Part shown: in pieces, positions 1 through 8,512 of the stretch
How positions within the stretch are numbered: position 1 is the first letter of the stretch
How the letters are laid out: each line of letters starts with the position of its first letter
Assembly (NCBI GenBank): GCA_900756545.1
Contig: CAAEKO010000039.1
Coordinates: 1 to 60,149, forward strand
Length of the DNA: 60,149 nt
Reading direction: 5' to 3'
Source of the DNA: Clostridia bacterium
Lineage (GTDB): Bacteria; Bacillota; Clostridia; UBA1381
Made by a program: the position numbers and the translations under genes
Notes under the pieces: model-generated
Seen by the model: the letters and a program-made list of their open reading frames with translations, nothing else
Database searches by the model: none
Told to the model about the DNA's origin: nothing

Positions 1-64
1 AGGGACTCGAACCCTGGACACCCTGATTAAGAGTCAGGTGCTCTACCAACTGAGCTAATGGTGC
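1..64 (-). tRNA. tRNA-Lys (anticodon CUU), 3' end cut by window edge
   Basis: Read on the minus strand the sequence starts with acceptor strand GCACCAT at 64-58, then a D arm with GCTC/GAGC pairing, an anticodon arm CCTGA-CTCTTAA-TCAGG, a five-base variable loop, and a T arm with loop TTCGAGT. The seven-base anticodon loop puts CTT at positions 34-36, which reads the lysine codon AAG. The last T-stem base, the 3' acceptor strand and any CCA lie before base 1, so the gene is partial. A consensus promoter sits directly upstream. Confidence 0.93.
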
Positions 65-83
65 GTTTCAAACCACGAATAAT

Positions 84-112
84 ATAATACCATGCTATGG
101 TTCATTTGTCAA
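84..112 (-). promoter_or_regulatory. Sigma-A promoter of tRNA-Lys
   Basis: On the minus strand TTGACA (112-107) is followed after exactly 17 bases by TATTAT (89-84). The tRNA 5' end lies 20 bases further on, at 64, leaving a very short leader as expected for a tRNA transcript. Confidence 0.8.
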
Positions 113-207
113 GATTTATTTAAAAAAAGTTTTAAAAAATTATTTAAATAATATAAATAACAAAAATAAATAAAGATATGGAGGTTTTTGCATAGTTTAG
201 CCGTTTA

Positions 208-318
208 TCATGCCATAGAGTAATGCCATTGTTTTTTACAAAAGAGCAGGGAATATGCCGAAGAATTAAGAGTACATTCTCTAAAATCGGGCAGAATAAT
301 GAAAAATAAACGGCGCAT
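208..318 (-). CDS. Possible 36-residue peptide, unrecognised
   Basis: An ATG at 318 opens a 36-codon frame ending in TGA at 210-208, beginning MRRLFFIILPDF. The start is preceded by the purine-rich AAGGGTGAG, a fair ribosome site, and a promoter-like pair lies just upstream (341-369). The first dozen residues are basic then hydrophobic, but the peptide is too short to assign and its composition is unremarkable. It resembles no family I know. Only the combined promoter, ribosome site and ORF order argues for it; chance occurrence is quite possible. Confidence 0.22.
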   Translation of the reverse strand: MRRLFFIILPDFRECTLNSSAYSLLFCKKQWHYSMA

Positions 319-340
319 CTCACCCTTTTCCTGCACTTAA

Positions 341-369
341 AGTATAAGCATACGTTGGTGCGCCGTCAA
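341..369 (-). promoter_or_regulatory. Possible promoter on the minus strand
   Basis: TTGACG (369-364) and TATACT (346-341) are separated by 17 bases; each hexamer matches five of six consensus bases. Transcription would run toward the 36-codon ORF and then the tRNA. The spacer overlaps one arm of the inverted repeat at 311-365. Confidence 0.35.
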
Positions 370-407
370 GGGGAGTTCTGCTTGTTTCTTTCCCGCGTTA
401 GAATAGT

Positions 408-422
408 GCCGCCAAAGGCGGC
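408..422 (+). other. GC-rich hairpin ahead of the YyaL-like gene
   Basis: GCCGCC-AAA-GGCGGC is a perfect six-pair stem ending six bases before the ribosome site GGAG (428-431). It has no T-run, so it is not a terminator; it could affect mRNA stability or initiation. Confidence 0.4.
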
Positions 423-437
423 GGAATGGAGATTGTT

Positions 438-2357
438 ATGCCTGAAACCAATCAAAATACAAATAAACTATCAGAAGAATCCAGTCCATATTTACTGCAA
501 CATGCGCACAATCCGGTGGCATGGTTTCCATGGGGAAAAGAAGCATTTGCAAAGGCAAAAGCGGAAGACAAACCAATATTTTTAAGTATTGGCTATAGCA
601 CATGCCATTGGTGCCATGTTATGGCCCGGGAGTGTTTTGAAGATGCTGAGGTGGCGGAGGTTCTGAACCAGTATTTTGTTGCTATTAAGGTAGACAAAGA
701 GGAACGGCCGGACATCGATAGTATTTATATGCATGTATGTCAGGCTTTGACAGGAAGCGGCGGTTGGCCCATGTCAGTATTTATCACACCAGAACAGAAA
801 CCGTTTTTTGCCGGGACATATTTCCCTCGCCAAGCGTTTCTTCGGTTGCTGGAGCAGATAAAGAAAACATGGCAGACCGATCGGGAAAAAATAATTCTAT
901 CCGGAACGGAAATCACGAGAGTCTGCGGGGAATCGGCAAGTGAAAAAGGTAACGTTTCCGACAGTCTTATTAAAAAGGCCTTGGAACAATTTGAAGACGC
1001 ATTTGATAAAGCATATGGAGGATTTGGATACGCACCTAAATTTCCTATGCCGCATAACCTCCTTTTTCTGATGAATCAATATCGGCGTGACCGCGAATAT
1101 CTTGAAATGGCGGAATACACGTTGTTGCGGATGTATATGGGCGGACTATATGACCATATCGGCGGCGGATTTTCTCGATACTCCACAGATCAATATTTCC
1201 TTACGCCCCATTTTGAAAAAATGCTGTACGATAATGCGCTCTTGGTGATCGCGTACATTCGAGCATATGAAATCACGGAAAAAGAACTATACAAAAAAGT
1301 AGCTGAACAGACGGCGGTATATATTCTACGGGAGATGACCGGAAAGGAAGGCGGATTTTTTTCTGCCCAGGATGCAGACAGTGATGGTGAAGAAGGAAAG
1401 TATTACCTTTTTGATTCCGAGGAAATAACAGGACTGCTGGGTGAAGAGAACGGTGCATTATTTAACGAATATTATGGAATTTCTAAGGAAGGAAATTTTG
1501 AAGGGAAAAATATTCTAAATTTGCTTCACAATACAATTTTTACTGATAAATTTGAACGATTCTTGCCGATTCTGTACCAATACAGAAAATCAAGAACAAG
1601 ACTGCATTTAGACGACAAGATTCTGACGGCATGGAACGGCTTGATGATCGGAGCTTTTGCCATGCTTTATAAGGTTCTGGGAAAGATAGAATATCTGTCT
1701 GCGGCAGAAATAGCGTGTGCTTTTATTGACCAGTTTTTATCGGACAGCGATACGCTTTATGCAAGCTTTCGGCAAGGGAAAAAAGGGAGCAAAGGCTTTC
1801 TGGATGATTATGCCTTCTATATTTTTGGACTGATTTTGCTGTATGAGGCGTCCTTTAAACCGGAATATCTCCATCGTGCATCAACACTTTGTAAAAAAGC
1901 TGTCCAGGATTTTTACGATCGGGAAAACGGAGGATTTTATCTGTATGGAAAAGAAAACGAACAGTTGATTTTAAAGCCGAAAGAAACCTATGATGGCGCA
2001 ATGCCCTCAGGCAATGCGGTGATGACGTATAATCTCGTGCTATTATCTCAATTGGAAGCGGGCGAAGTTTTTGAAGAAATCACGGAACAGCAGCTTGGGT
2101 TTATGGCCGCAGAGGCACAAACATATCCAATGGCACATTGTTTTTACTTGCTGGCCGCTGATATGTATTTGAACCCGCCCATGCGGATCATCTGCGCTTT
2201 ACAGGATGGCCACGTAGAATTTCCGGCGGAGGCCATTGTAAAAATGCTTTCCGGCGGAAGCCTGGAATATCCCGTTTTAAACGGGAGAACCACCTATTAT
2301 GTTTGCAAAAATAAAAGCTGTCTGCCCCCAACGAATGATTTAGCATCTATTTTATAA
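438..2357 (+). CDS. Thioredoxin-domain protein of the YyaL/DUF255 family
   Basis: A 639-residue protein related to B. subtilis YyaL and eukaryotic spermatogenesis-associated protein 20. It opens with the family signature SPYLLQHAHNPVAW and a thioredoxin-like domain (about residues 5-160) with redox motif CHWC at residues 56-59. The remainder is an alpha/alpha-barrel like that of N-acyl-glucosamine epimerases, with PHFEKMLYDNA and GAMPSGNAV patterns. The biochemical role of the family is not settled. ATG at 438 is preferred because GGAG lies six bases upstream; an in-frame ATG at 426 has no such site. It stands alone, between the tRNA region and a convergent operon, and shares an inverted repeat with the 3' end of that operon. 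Confidence 0.93.
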   Translation: MPETNQNTNKLSEESSPYLLQHAHNPVAWFPWGKEAFAKAKAEDKPIFLSIGYSTCHWCHVMARECFEDAEVAEVLNQYFVAIKVDKEERPDIDSIYMHVCQALTGSGGWPMSVFITPEQKPFFAGTYFPRQAFLRLLEQIKKTWQTDREKIILSGTEITRVCGESASEKGNVSDSLIKKALEQFEDAFDKAYGGFGYAPKFPMPHNLLFLMNQYRRDREYLEMAEYTLLRMYMGGLYDHIGGGFSRYSTDQYFLTPHFEKMLYDNALLVIAYIRAYEITEKELYKKVAEQTAVYILREMTGKEGGFFSAQDADSDGEEGKYYLFDSEEITGLLGEENGALFNEYYGISKEGNFEGKNILNLLHNTIFTDKFERFLPILYQYRKSRTRLHLDDKILTAWNGLMIGAFAMLYKVLGKIEYLSAAEIACAFIDQFLSDSDTLYASFRQGKKGSKGFLDDYAFYIFGLILLYEASFKPEYLHRASTLCKKAVQDFYDRENGGFYLYGKENEQLILKPKETYDGAMPSGNAVMTYNLVLLSQLEAGEVFEEITEQQLGFMAAEAQTYPMAHCFYLLAADMYLNPPMRIICALQDGHVEFPAEAIVKMLSGGSLEYPVLNGRTTYYVCKNKSCLPPTNDLASIL

Positions 2358-2374
2358 AATCTGTTGGGGCAGAC
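2320..2374 (-). terminator. Terminator of the minus-strand GH28 operon, overlapping the end of the YyaL-like gene
   Basis: The arms at 2320-2332 and 2363-2374 pair over 12 bases (GTTGGGG-CAGAC type) with one bulged C and a loop of about 30 bases. On the minus strand the stem is followed by a T-rich stretch (AGCTTTTATTTTTG); on the plus strand the tail is AAAATATTT. It therefore suits the minus-strand operon better and may act on both. Confidence 0.55.
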
Positions 2375-2381
2375 AAAATAT

Positions 2382-3650
2382 TTATGATTCAATTACGCTG
2401 CCGGGGCGGACGTCTGCTTCTTTTACAGACAGTTTCAAATTTTCAGTGGTGAGATTATTCACATACCGGACATATAGTCCCCAGGCAGGAAGGATTCCGA
2501 AATTATGGAATTCTGGATAGCGTTTACCCATGGGCGGAATGGGATGCGGAGAATATTCAGATACTCCGCCGGCCATGTTTAAAGTAATGTCTTTTAATGT
2601 GATGTTGGATATATGGTGTTCTGCAGTGCCGGAAATACAAATAGCGGATTTTGCATTACCCCATTCTTCACCCTGATATTTTGTGCCAGCAGCGTCTACG
2701 CAGTCGCCGGACAGGCCGGAAATAGCAACATTTTCGATAGTTCCGCTGGTTTGCCGTTGATTCCCTGCCTGATAACTGCGAAGGCGGTCGCCGTTGGCGA
2801 TAAAAATAGGGCCGGTAGAATTTCTAAGATGGATATTGCGAATGGTCAGCCCATCCAGATTTGCACCGTCTACAGGGCATATTTTAATGGCGCAGCCCTG
2901 ACAGTCATAAATGTATGAATCCTCGAAAAGGATGTTTGAAAAATCACCTACAGACTCAGTTCCGATTTTAAAACCTGCCCAATCAGTAGTGATTACGCAA
3001 TCACGAACAGAAATATTGCTGCATGGTCTGTCTACTGTGGATTTCAGGCATATGGCGTCATCTCCTGTATCTATCCGGCAGCGATTGATGCGACAATTCC
3101 GGCATGCGTCAATATCGATTCCGTCATTATTGCCGTTCACGCGGCTGTGAATAAAAACGTCTTCTACACAGATATTCTCGCAATTCATCAGATGCAGAGT
3201 CCAGGCGGCGGATTTCGTTAGCGTCACACCAGATATTTTAATATTTTTAGTATTCATAATGCGTACTAGAAAAGGACGTTCCAAATGATTAGGATGATTA
3301 GCAGAGAATATGCCGCCCCGTCCGTCAATGATTCCGGGGCCGGAAAATTGTACATTTTCAACGCCGTCGCCATATATCAGGCTGCGGCCGCGCAAATGTC
3401 CTACCGCGTCTGTAAAGAGATTTACATCCTCGGAATAATCTGCAAAATTATCACTGCCTACGATGCAGGCGCCGTCTTCGAATTCTATTTTGGTGTTATC
3501 ACGCAGAAACAATGTTCCCGTCATATAAATTCCTTTTTCAATTTTTACAGTTTCTCCTGTGCGGGAGGAAAGGTCAAAAGCTTTCTGCAGAATATCCGTT
3601 TCCGATCTCAGTCCAGTACCGGTTGCGCCCAATTCACGTATACTTATCAT
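2382..3650 (-). CDS. Glycoside hydrolase family 28 (polygalacturonase-like) protein
   Basis: A 422-residue right-handed beta-helix protein. GH28 enzymes cleave alpha-1,4-galacturonosyl bonds in homogalacturonan or rhamnogalacturonan. Visible motifs are NNDGID (174-179; usually NTDG) and GDD (196-198), which carry the catalytic aspartates. The region that normally reads GHGxSIGSE is WAGFKIGTE (224-232), so the usual histidine is Ala225, and the RIK site reads AIK (254-256). This marks an atypical subgroup whose substrate may differ. There is no signal peptide, so it should act in the cytoplasm, presumably on imported oligosaccharides. Its ATG directly follows the kinase stop codon, so it is the last gene of the lipoprotein-regulator-kinase operon. 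Confidence 0.88.
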   Translation of the reverse strand: MISIRELGATGTGLRSETDILQKAFDLSSRTGETVKIEKGIYMTGTLFLRDNTKIEFEDGACIVGSDNFADYSEDVNLFTDAVGHLRGRSLIYGDGVENVQFSGPGIIDGRGGIFSANHPNHLERPFLVRIMNTKNIKISGVTLTKSAAWTLHLMNCENICVEDVFIHSRVNGNNDGIDIDACRNCRINRCRIDTGDDAICLKSTVDRPCSNISVRDCVITTDWAGFKIGTESVGDFSNILFEDSYIYDCQGCAIKICPVDGANLDGLTIRNIHLRNSTGPIFIANGDRLRSYQAGNQRQTSGTIENVAISGLSGDCVDAAGTKYQGEEWGNAKSAICISGTAEHHISNITLKDITLNMAGGVSEYSPHPIPPMGKRYPEFHNFGILPAWGLYVRYVNNLTTENLKLSVKEADVRPGSVIES

Positions 3651-5411
3651 TTATTGTTCCTCCTTTTTTTGTTCTCTATAAGATAATGGCAGACGAATCG
3701 TAAACGCAGTGCCCTGTCCAGGCGTACTGGTTACCCATAGACCATATTCGTCTCCAAAAAGCATTTTTACCCGCCGGTTTACATTGTTAATACCGATATG
3801 CTTTGAGCTCAAATAGATATCCGAAGACAGGATATGCTGTACAGACTGCAACATTTCGGCATTCATACCAATACCGTTGTCCCGAATTTCAAATACAAGA
3901 TCAGGCTCGGAGATATGAGCGGATATCGAGATAATTCCACTCTGGCCGGAGGGGCGTATCCCGTGTTGGAATGCGTTTTCCACAAGAGGCTGAAGCATCA
4001 GTTTCACGACCAGGCAGTTCATCAGTTCCTCCGGGATGTCGTATATGAATTCACATTTATTTGGATACCGCAGTTTCATAATGCTGATATACAGGGACAA
4101 GTGTTCGAATTCTGTATGCAGCGGCACAATTTTATTTTCATTGTCCAGACTGATCCGAAGCATTTTGGAAAGGTTGATAGTCGCCGTTGAAATATCGTTA
4201 GGCCCTTTTAACTGGCTGTAAGCCATGAAGTTGATTGTCTCCAGCGTATTGTATAAGAAATGCGGGTTGATTTGCGCCTGAAGAGCGGTTGCATAAGCGT
4301 TGTTCAGCAGTACCATCCTGTTCTCAAATTCAAGCTCCACAAGGCGTTTATCTTGTATCGTATGATTGATGTTTTCTATGATAAATGAAATTTCATCATG
4401 AATGCCTGTCTGATTTTTGCTGTCGAAATTGGGGCCTACTGTTTCAATAATATTTTGGATAGGCTTAAATGTACGCACGGCAAGCAGAACAGAAACCAGC
4501 ATTGTAGTCAAAAGCATGAACAGCACTAATGCAGCACCCATTAAAACAGACTGCACCCGGCCTGTATGACTGGCTGTAGAAGTGATAGATACATATTCCA
4601 GCCCGCTTTCCTGCGATTTTAAGGTGTACAGAAGCATTTCATTTTTGTGCGTGTTAGCATAATTCATTCTATTATATACAAAGGCATACTGGTTGAATTC
4701 ATTGAACATGCGCTCGATGTCTGTAGAAAGTACAAGCTTTTTATATCCGTCCAGTACATAAACCTCGTATGGCAATAAATCACTGCCGACTATAGTTTTG
4801 AGCAGATTTTCTATATTGATATTTACAATTACTGCGCCAACCTTGTCTCCGGCGTCATTATACTGAACGAGAATAAAAGAAAGGCAGTAGGGATACGTTC
4901 CGCTGATCTTGCGGGGAATGACCGCCATTTCATTTTTTTGCAGGTAAGAGTAGTTCTTCAGCCAGGATTTATCCGGGAAGTTTTCAATGGCGTCGTTCAA
5001 CCCGCCGGACAGCACATACCGGTTCATATCTGAATACAGATAAATAGATTCAATGTAACGGTAAGCCAGGTAAGAGGTTCCCACGATTTTCGAATAATCC
5101 GCTTTTTCATAAAGTGCTGGTAACTCTCTTTCCTGCATAAAATCCAAAACTAAAGGATTATTGGCCATAGAATAAGTAAACAGACGTGTTTCAGAGTAAA
5201 TGTTATCCAGCGAATTGGCGATATTAGAAAGCCTCTGCCGGTGAGCCTCTGTAAACTCCGCCTGCGTTTTTTCTCTGTAGTTTAAATATATACTGCCAAA
5301 CAGAACGGTCATGGGCAGAATAATAATTAATAAAATTGAGAAAAAATGCTTAAAAATTACACTGTTTGTTTTATAATTTGTAATATATTGCCAGACGCTG
5401 CTGTTTTTCAT
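3651..5411 (-). CDS. YesM-like sensor histidine kinase
   Basis: A 586-residue membrane sensor kinase. A first membrane span lies at about 21-43, an extracellular sensing region at 45-285, and a second span at about 289-312, followed by a HAMP-like linker. The His_kinase domain has the phospho-acceptor in NPHFLYNTL (His384), and the ATP-binding domain shows LVENAFQHG (476-484), DNGIGM (511-516) and GQGTAF. This is the layout of kinases that detect plant polysaccharide fragments, such as B. subtilis YesM for rhamnogalacturonan. The start overlaps the response-regulator stop by four bases, so the two are translationally coupled. The exact ligand is not readable from sequence. Confidence 0.95.
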   Translation of the reverse strand: MKNSSVWQYITNYKTNSVIFKHFFSILLIIILPMTVLFGSIYLNYREKTQAEFTEAHRQRLSNIANSLDNIYSETRLFTYSMANNPLVLDFMQERELPALYEKADYSKIVGTSYLAYRYIESIYLYSDMNRYVLSGGLNDAIENFPDKSWLKNYSYLQKNEMAVIPRKISGTYPYCLSFILVQYNDAGDKVGAVIVNINIENLLKTIVGSDLLPYEVYVLDGYKKLVLSTDIERMFNEFNQYAFVYNRMNYANTHKNEMLLYTLKSQESGLEYVSITSTASHTGRVQSVLMGAALVLFMLLTTMLVSVLLAVRTFKPIQNIIETVGPNFDSKNQTGIHDEISFIIENINHTIQDKRLVELEFENRMVLLNNAYATALQAQINPHFLYNTLETINFMAYSQLKGPNDISTATINLSKMLRISLDNENKIVPLHTEFEHLSLYISIMKLRYPNKCEFIYDIPEELMNCLVVKLMLQPLVENAFQHGIRPSGQSGIISISAHISEPDLVFEIRDNGIGMNAEMLQSVQHILSSDIYLSSKHIGINNVNRRVKMLFGDEYGLWVTSTPGQGTAFTIRLPLSYREQKKEEQ

Positions 5412-6928
5412 TCTCTTTGTCCTTGCTGAGTCAGATAGTCTTTGGGAGACATACCCATAATGTGTTTAAATTGTTGGGAAAAGTATTTCGGATTCTGGTA
5501 TCCGCACATGCTGCTGATTTCCCATATTTTGTATTTGTTTTCATGAATTAACTCCACGGCCTTGTTGATCCGAATATTGATAAGGTAGTCCCGGAAATTT
5601 TCACCGGTATACTGTTTGAATAACCTGGAAAGATAAGATGCATTCAAAAACACATAATTTGCTACATCCTCTAAAGAAATATTGTCCGCATAATGGCTTG
5701 CAATGTACTCCTTTGCTTTGTCGATAATGGTCTCTGAAGGAGAGTTTTTAATCATCAATGTGTCGGGGAGCTTACCAAGAAGACTATGAGCCAGGGTTAA
5801 CGCCTGTTTTATATCACCGGCGTTTTCAATGGCGCAGAGGTCTTGTGTAAAATATTCCTGAAAATCCTTTGCGCTGATGTTTTTCAGCTTGTCAAAAATA
5901 ATTTCAAATAGTTCTTCCAATGAAGTCTTGACCATTTCTAACGAATAGGTTAGAAATATGGAAGATATCGTATTGAAGACACTATCCAGACGGTCAGTAT
6001 TTTTTAAAAGGATAGACAGAATCAGATTTTTGTACATTTCTAAAAGCTGATAACGGTTATGCATGTCTCCGGCAATATCACAGTCTAGCCAGATGTTATT
6101 GGTAAAATAATCGGAGAACTCATCAATGTTATCAAATACCCGCCCCACCTGGAAGCTAATTTGCATGTTCATCATACATAAGATACTGGTGGTTGCCGCT
6201 TCCAAATCACATTGTAGCTGGGGCAGATAGTTGTCTTTTGTATTGCATACTGCTAAAAACAGAAATTCATCATGATTCATCCAGATATTATGGACAGTAA
6301 AAGCATGCAGACTGTCGCGAATAAAGTTGGTAACCGCTGTGAAAAGCAATTCCTTACCTCTGTTCCACTTTGTGTTAATATATGTTTCAAAATCCTCTAT
6401 TTTTATCCAAAAGGGACATAAAAATAATTCCTCTTTCTCCAAACCTAGGGAATGTGCCGCTGATAGGATTTCTTTCTTGCCGGAGTAATTTCCCATAAAG
6501 ATATCCGTAAAAAACTGAGAGACAGACGCTTCATTGAAGGAATTGCTGTAAAGATTATCTAACTGGGCTTTTACAGCCTTTACCATTTCGATCATATCCT
6601 CAACGGGTGTAGGCTTAGTCAGGTAATACTTCACGTTATATTTGATCGCGCTGCGGGCGTATTCAAAATCCCGGTAACCGCTGACGAGGCAGACTACAGT
6701 AGGCAGATTGTTATCGTGGACGTATTTTGCGATATCCAGACCTGTAGGTCCGAGCATTTTAATATCCGTCAGAATGAAATCTATCGGATTATTTTGGATA
6801 TAAGACAAAACTTGATTCCCGTTTTCACAGGTTTCCACAATCTGAAAGCCAAATTCTTCCCAGGGGATGAATGAAATAAAGCCCTGACGGATAATATCTT
6901 CATCATCAGCAATTAAAACGCGGTACAT
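5408..6928 (-). CDS. YesN-like response regulator with AraC-type DNA-binding domain
   Basis: A 506-residue regulator. The N-terminal receiver domain begins MYRVLIADDED and has the phosphorylated aspartate in ILTDIK (Asp55). A middle segment of about 280 residues separates it from a C-terminal AraC/XylS double helix-turn-helix (about 405-505) with the typical SYLSRLFKQYTG and NPKYFSQQFK motifs. ATG at 6928 is chosen because AGAAAGG lies nine bases upstream; the in-frame ATG at 6937 touches that site. It partners the adjacent kinase and is the best candidate activator of the divergent plus-strand operon. A repeated 13-base element between the two operons may be its target. Confidence 0.94.
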   Translation of the reverse strand: MYRVLIADDEDIIRQGFISFIPWEEFGFQIVETCENGNQVLSYIQNNPIDFILTDIKMLGPTGLDIAKYVHDNNLPTVVCLVSGYRDFEYARSAIKYNVKYYLTKPTPVEDMIEMVKAVKAQLDNLYSNSFNEASVSQFFTDIFMGNYSGKKEILSAAHSLGLEKEELFLCPFWIKIEDFETYINTKWNRGKELLFTAVTNFIRDSLHAFTVHNIWMNHDEFLFLAVCNTKDNYLPQLQCDLEAATTSILCMMNMQISFQVGRVFDNIDEFSDYFTNNIWLDCDIAGDMHNRYQLLEMYKNLILSILLKNTDRLDSVFNTISSIFLTYSLEMVKTSLEELFEIIFDKLKNISAKDFQEYFTQDLCAIENAGDIKQALTLAHSLLGKLPDTLMIKNSPSETIIDKAKEYIASHYADNISLEDVANYVFLNASYLSRLFKQYTGENFRDYLINIRINKAVELIHENKYKIWEISSMCGYQNPKYFSQQFKHIMGMSPKDYLTQQGQRE

Positions 6929-6948
6929 AGGATACATCCTTTCTGATA

Positions 6949-8331
6949 CTAATTTTCATCGGTAATTTCGCCGTTATATACTTGCAGCAGATATTCAATC
7001 GCAGATGCGCTGTTGTCGGGCAGGACGGTGCTGTATGGCGGTAAGGTATAGGTATTGGTATAGTCCAGAAGAGTCCGGCGGAACAGCGTGGAAACAGCAG
7101 GAACATACATGCCGGGATAACTGGTTCCCTCCAGCATTTGTCCCATATAGACGTCGCTGCGGGAAATTGTTTTGTCTGTGGTTTTATTTCCTGGCACGAT
7201 ATTCTCGAAGTTACGATATTCGTTCTGCGTGTTTTCATTACCAAAGGTTAAAAGGTTATACAGGCGGCTGTCCTGATAGAACAGGTCCAAAATTTTCAGC
7301 GCTTTGTCCAGATATTTGCTCCGAGTAGGGATCAATGCTACGCTGTCTGTAAATAATTTGGTTTTGTGATAATACCTGTCTGCTGCCAGATAAATATAAT
7401 CCTCTGTATCTTGATCCATCAGGACAGACAGGCTGTTGTCATCGACATATCCCCATGTCCCGCTGAGTACATAGCGGTAGGGTGAATCAGAATGAGATTT
7501 ATAGATAATCGGCGTATCATCCCGGATAAATCGCTGTGCCAGCCAGCTTTCAAACATACGATAAGACAGCCGTGTACTTTCTGTATTCAACATGTCTAAG
7601 GCGGCGCCATCCGGATCACTGATCCGGCGTCCGATCAGGTTGTTGGTAGAAATATAGGTCTCATAACCGATCTGTGGGAAAATATCGTATATCCGGGCCA
7701 GATCCACACCATCCTGAAGCCTGCCCGCCGTGCTAAGATTTTGGAGATATTCGTCAATGCAGGCAAACAAAGCCGGAGAAGCCGTATCATTTGCCTGTAC
7801 GATTTCCGTAAAGTTTTGAATATCCATATACGCAGCCAGCTCCCGCGGAATTTTTAGAAAAGGGATAAGGCCGCTGTTTTTGTCAATCATAGGAATAAAA
7901 TAGTTTTTATCAAAAATACGGTATGCAGAATCATCCTCGGTTTTCAACCTTCCGTACAGAGCCGGAGCGTTGGATTGGATTGGCGCGTCAAGAAATTTAT
8001 AAATATTGTTATAAGGATATTGAATAAACGGCAGCATTTTATCATTTGCCCAAACAATATCCATTTGTTCTCCGGAGGAAAGATATAGAGATACTTTCTC
8101 CGTATATTCATATATGTTTACAAACCGGAAGTCGACTTGGATACTGGGGTAGATTTGTTGTATGATACCGTTGATTTCGGCTGTAACAGCCTGTGTGTCT
8201 TTGTATTTTTCATAAGCCGGAAGATACCATACTAAGGTATCCGGCCCGGCAGAGGAAACGGTATTTTTTGCGGCTGGAGTACAGCCGGTGAGCAGTATTA
8301 AAAGCACCAGGCAAAAAGGTAATTTCTGCAA
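6949..8331 (-). CDS. Extracellular solute-binding lipoprotein (ABC sugar-binding type)
   Basis: A 460-residue lipoprotein. The signal peptide ends in the lipobox LLTGC (cysteine at residue 17), followed by a family-1-like binding-protein body (DIVWANDKMLPF and a C-terminal alpha-helical half). The start is probably TTG at 8331, with AGGGAG about ten bases upstream; a TTG at 8352 would add seven residues. It is the first gene of the operon ahead of the regulator and kinase and has no permease beside it on this strand. It may therefore deliver ligand to the kinase or serve the divergent transporter; both are inference. The sequence is clearly different from the second binding protein at 28319. 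Confidence 0.86.
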   Translation of the reverse strand: MQKLPFCLVLLILLTGCTPAAKNTVSSAGPDTLVWYLPAYEKYKDTQAVTAEINGIIQQIYPSIQVDFRFVNIYEYTEKVSLYLSSGEQMDIVWANDKMLPFIQYPYNNIYKFLDAPIQSNAPALYGRLKTEDDSAYRIFDKNYFIPMIDKNSGLIPFLKIPRELAAYMDIQNFTEIVQANDTASPALFACIDEYLQNLSTAGRLQDGVDLARIYDIFPQIGYETYISTNNLIGRRISDPDGAALDMLNTESTRLSYRMFESWLAQRFIRDDTPIIYKSHSDSPYRYVLSGTWGYVDDNSLSVLMDQDTEDYIYLAADRYYHKTKLFTDSVALIPTRSKYLDKALKILDLFYQDSRLYNLLTFGNENTQNEYRNFENIVPGNKTTDKTISRSDVYMGQMLEGTSYPGMYVPAVSTLFRRTLLDYTNTYTLPPYSTVLPDNSASAIEYLLQVYNGEITDEN

Positions 8332-8361
8332 GCTAGATCCACTCCCTCTCAAAAGATGATT

Positions 8362-8420
8362 TTATTTTACAACAAATTAACTGTATAATCAAGCGAAAAA
8401 GGTATAATTATTTTACAACA
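8362..8420 (+). repeat. 13-bp direct repeat between divergent operons, possible regulator sites
   Basis: TTATTTTACAACA occurs at 8362-8374 and again at 8408-8420, 46 bases apart start to start, in the gap between the kinase operon and the surface-protein operon. AraC-type regulators often bind direct repeats, and the YesN-like protein is encoded next door. Each copy also contains a minus-strand TAAAAT -10-like hexamer, so the repeat could instead mark duplicated promoters. Confidence 0.45.
8364..8392 (-). promoter_or_regulatory. Promoter of the lipoprotein-regulator-kinase-GH28 operon
   Basis: On the minus strand TTGATT (8392-8387) and TAAAAT (8369-8364) are separated by 17 bases. The lipoprotein TTG start at 8331 lies about 33 bases downstream of the -10. 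A second, weaker pair (TTACCA at 8438-8433, TAAAAT at 8415-8410) has the same spacing. Confidence 0.45.
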
Positions 8421-8463
8421 TAAACAGAAAACTGGTAAAACTTTTAGGATTTACTGTACCATG

Positions 8464-8492
8464 TTGGTTGTGTTAAGATTAGTATATAAAAT
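8464..8492 (+). promoter_or_regulatory. Candidate activator-dependent promoter of the surface-protein operon
   Basis: TTGGTT (8464-8469) and TAAAAT (8487-8492) are 17 bases apart and 20 bases before the first ATG. The -35 matches poorly, which would fit dependence on the YesN-like activator. This is the best plus-strand match I found, not a strong one. Confidence 0.3.
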
Positions 8493-8512
8493 GATAAAAG
8501 CGGGAGGCTGTT

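Larger units (their letters stand above)
113..437. other. Intergenic region between tRNA-Lys and the YyaL-like gene
   Basis: The first part (113-180) is extremely AT-rich with no hairpin followed by T's that I can see. The rest holds a possible minus-strand promoter and short ORF (listed separately) and a GC-rich hairpin before the next gene. The arms CGGCGCA (311-317) and TGCGCCG (359-365) are complementary and could form a long-loop stem; I cannot match this to a known riboswitch. I found no convincing plus-strand promoter for the downstream gene. Confidence 0.5.

Noticed and set aside
311..365. Long-loop inverted repeat considered as a riboswitch
   Set aside because: Only one seven-pair stem is clear, no known riboswitch core is present, and the arms coincide with a minus-strand promoter and start codon.
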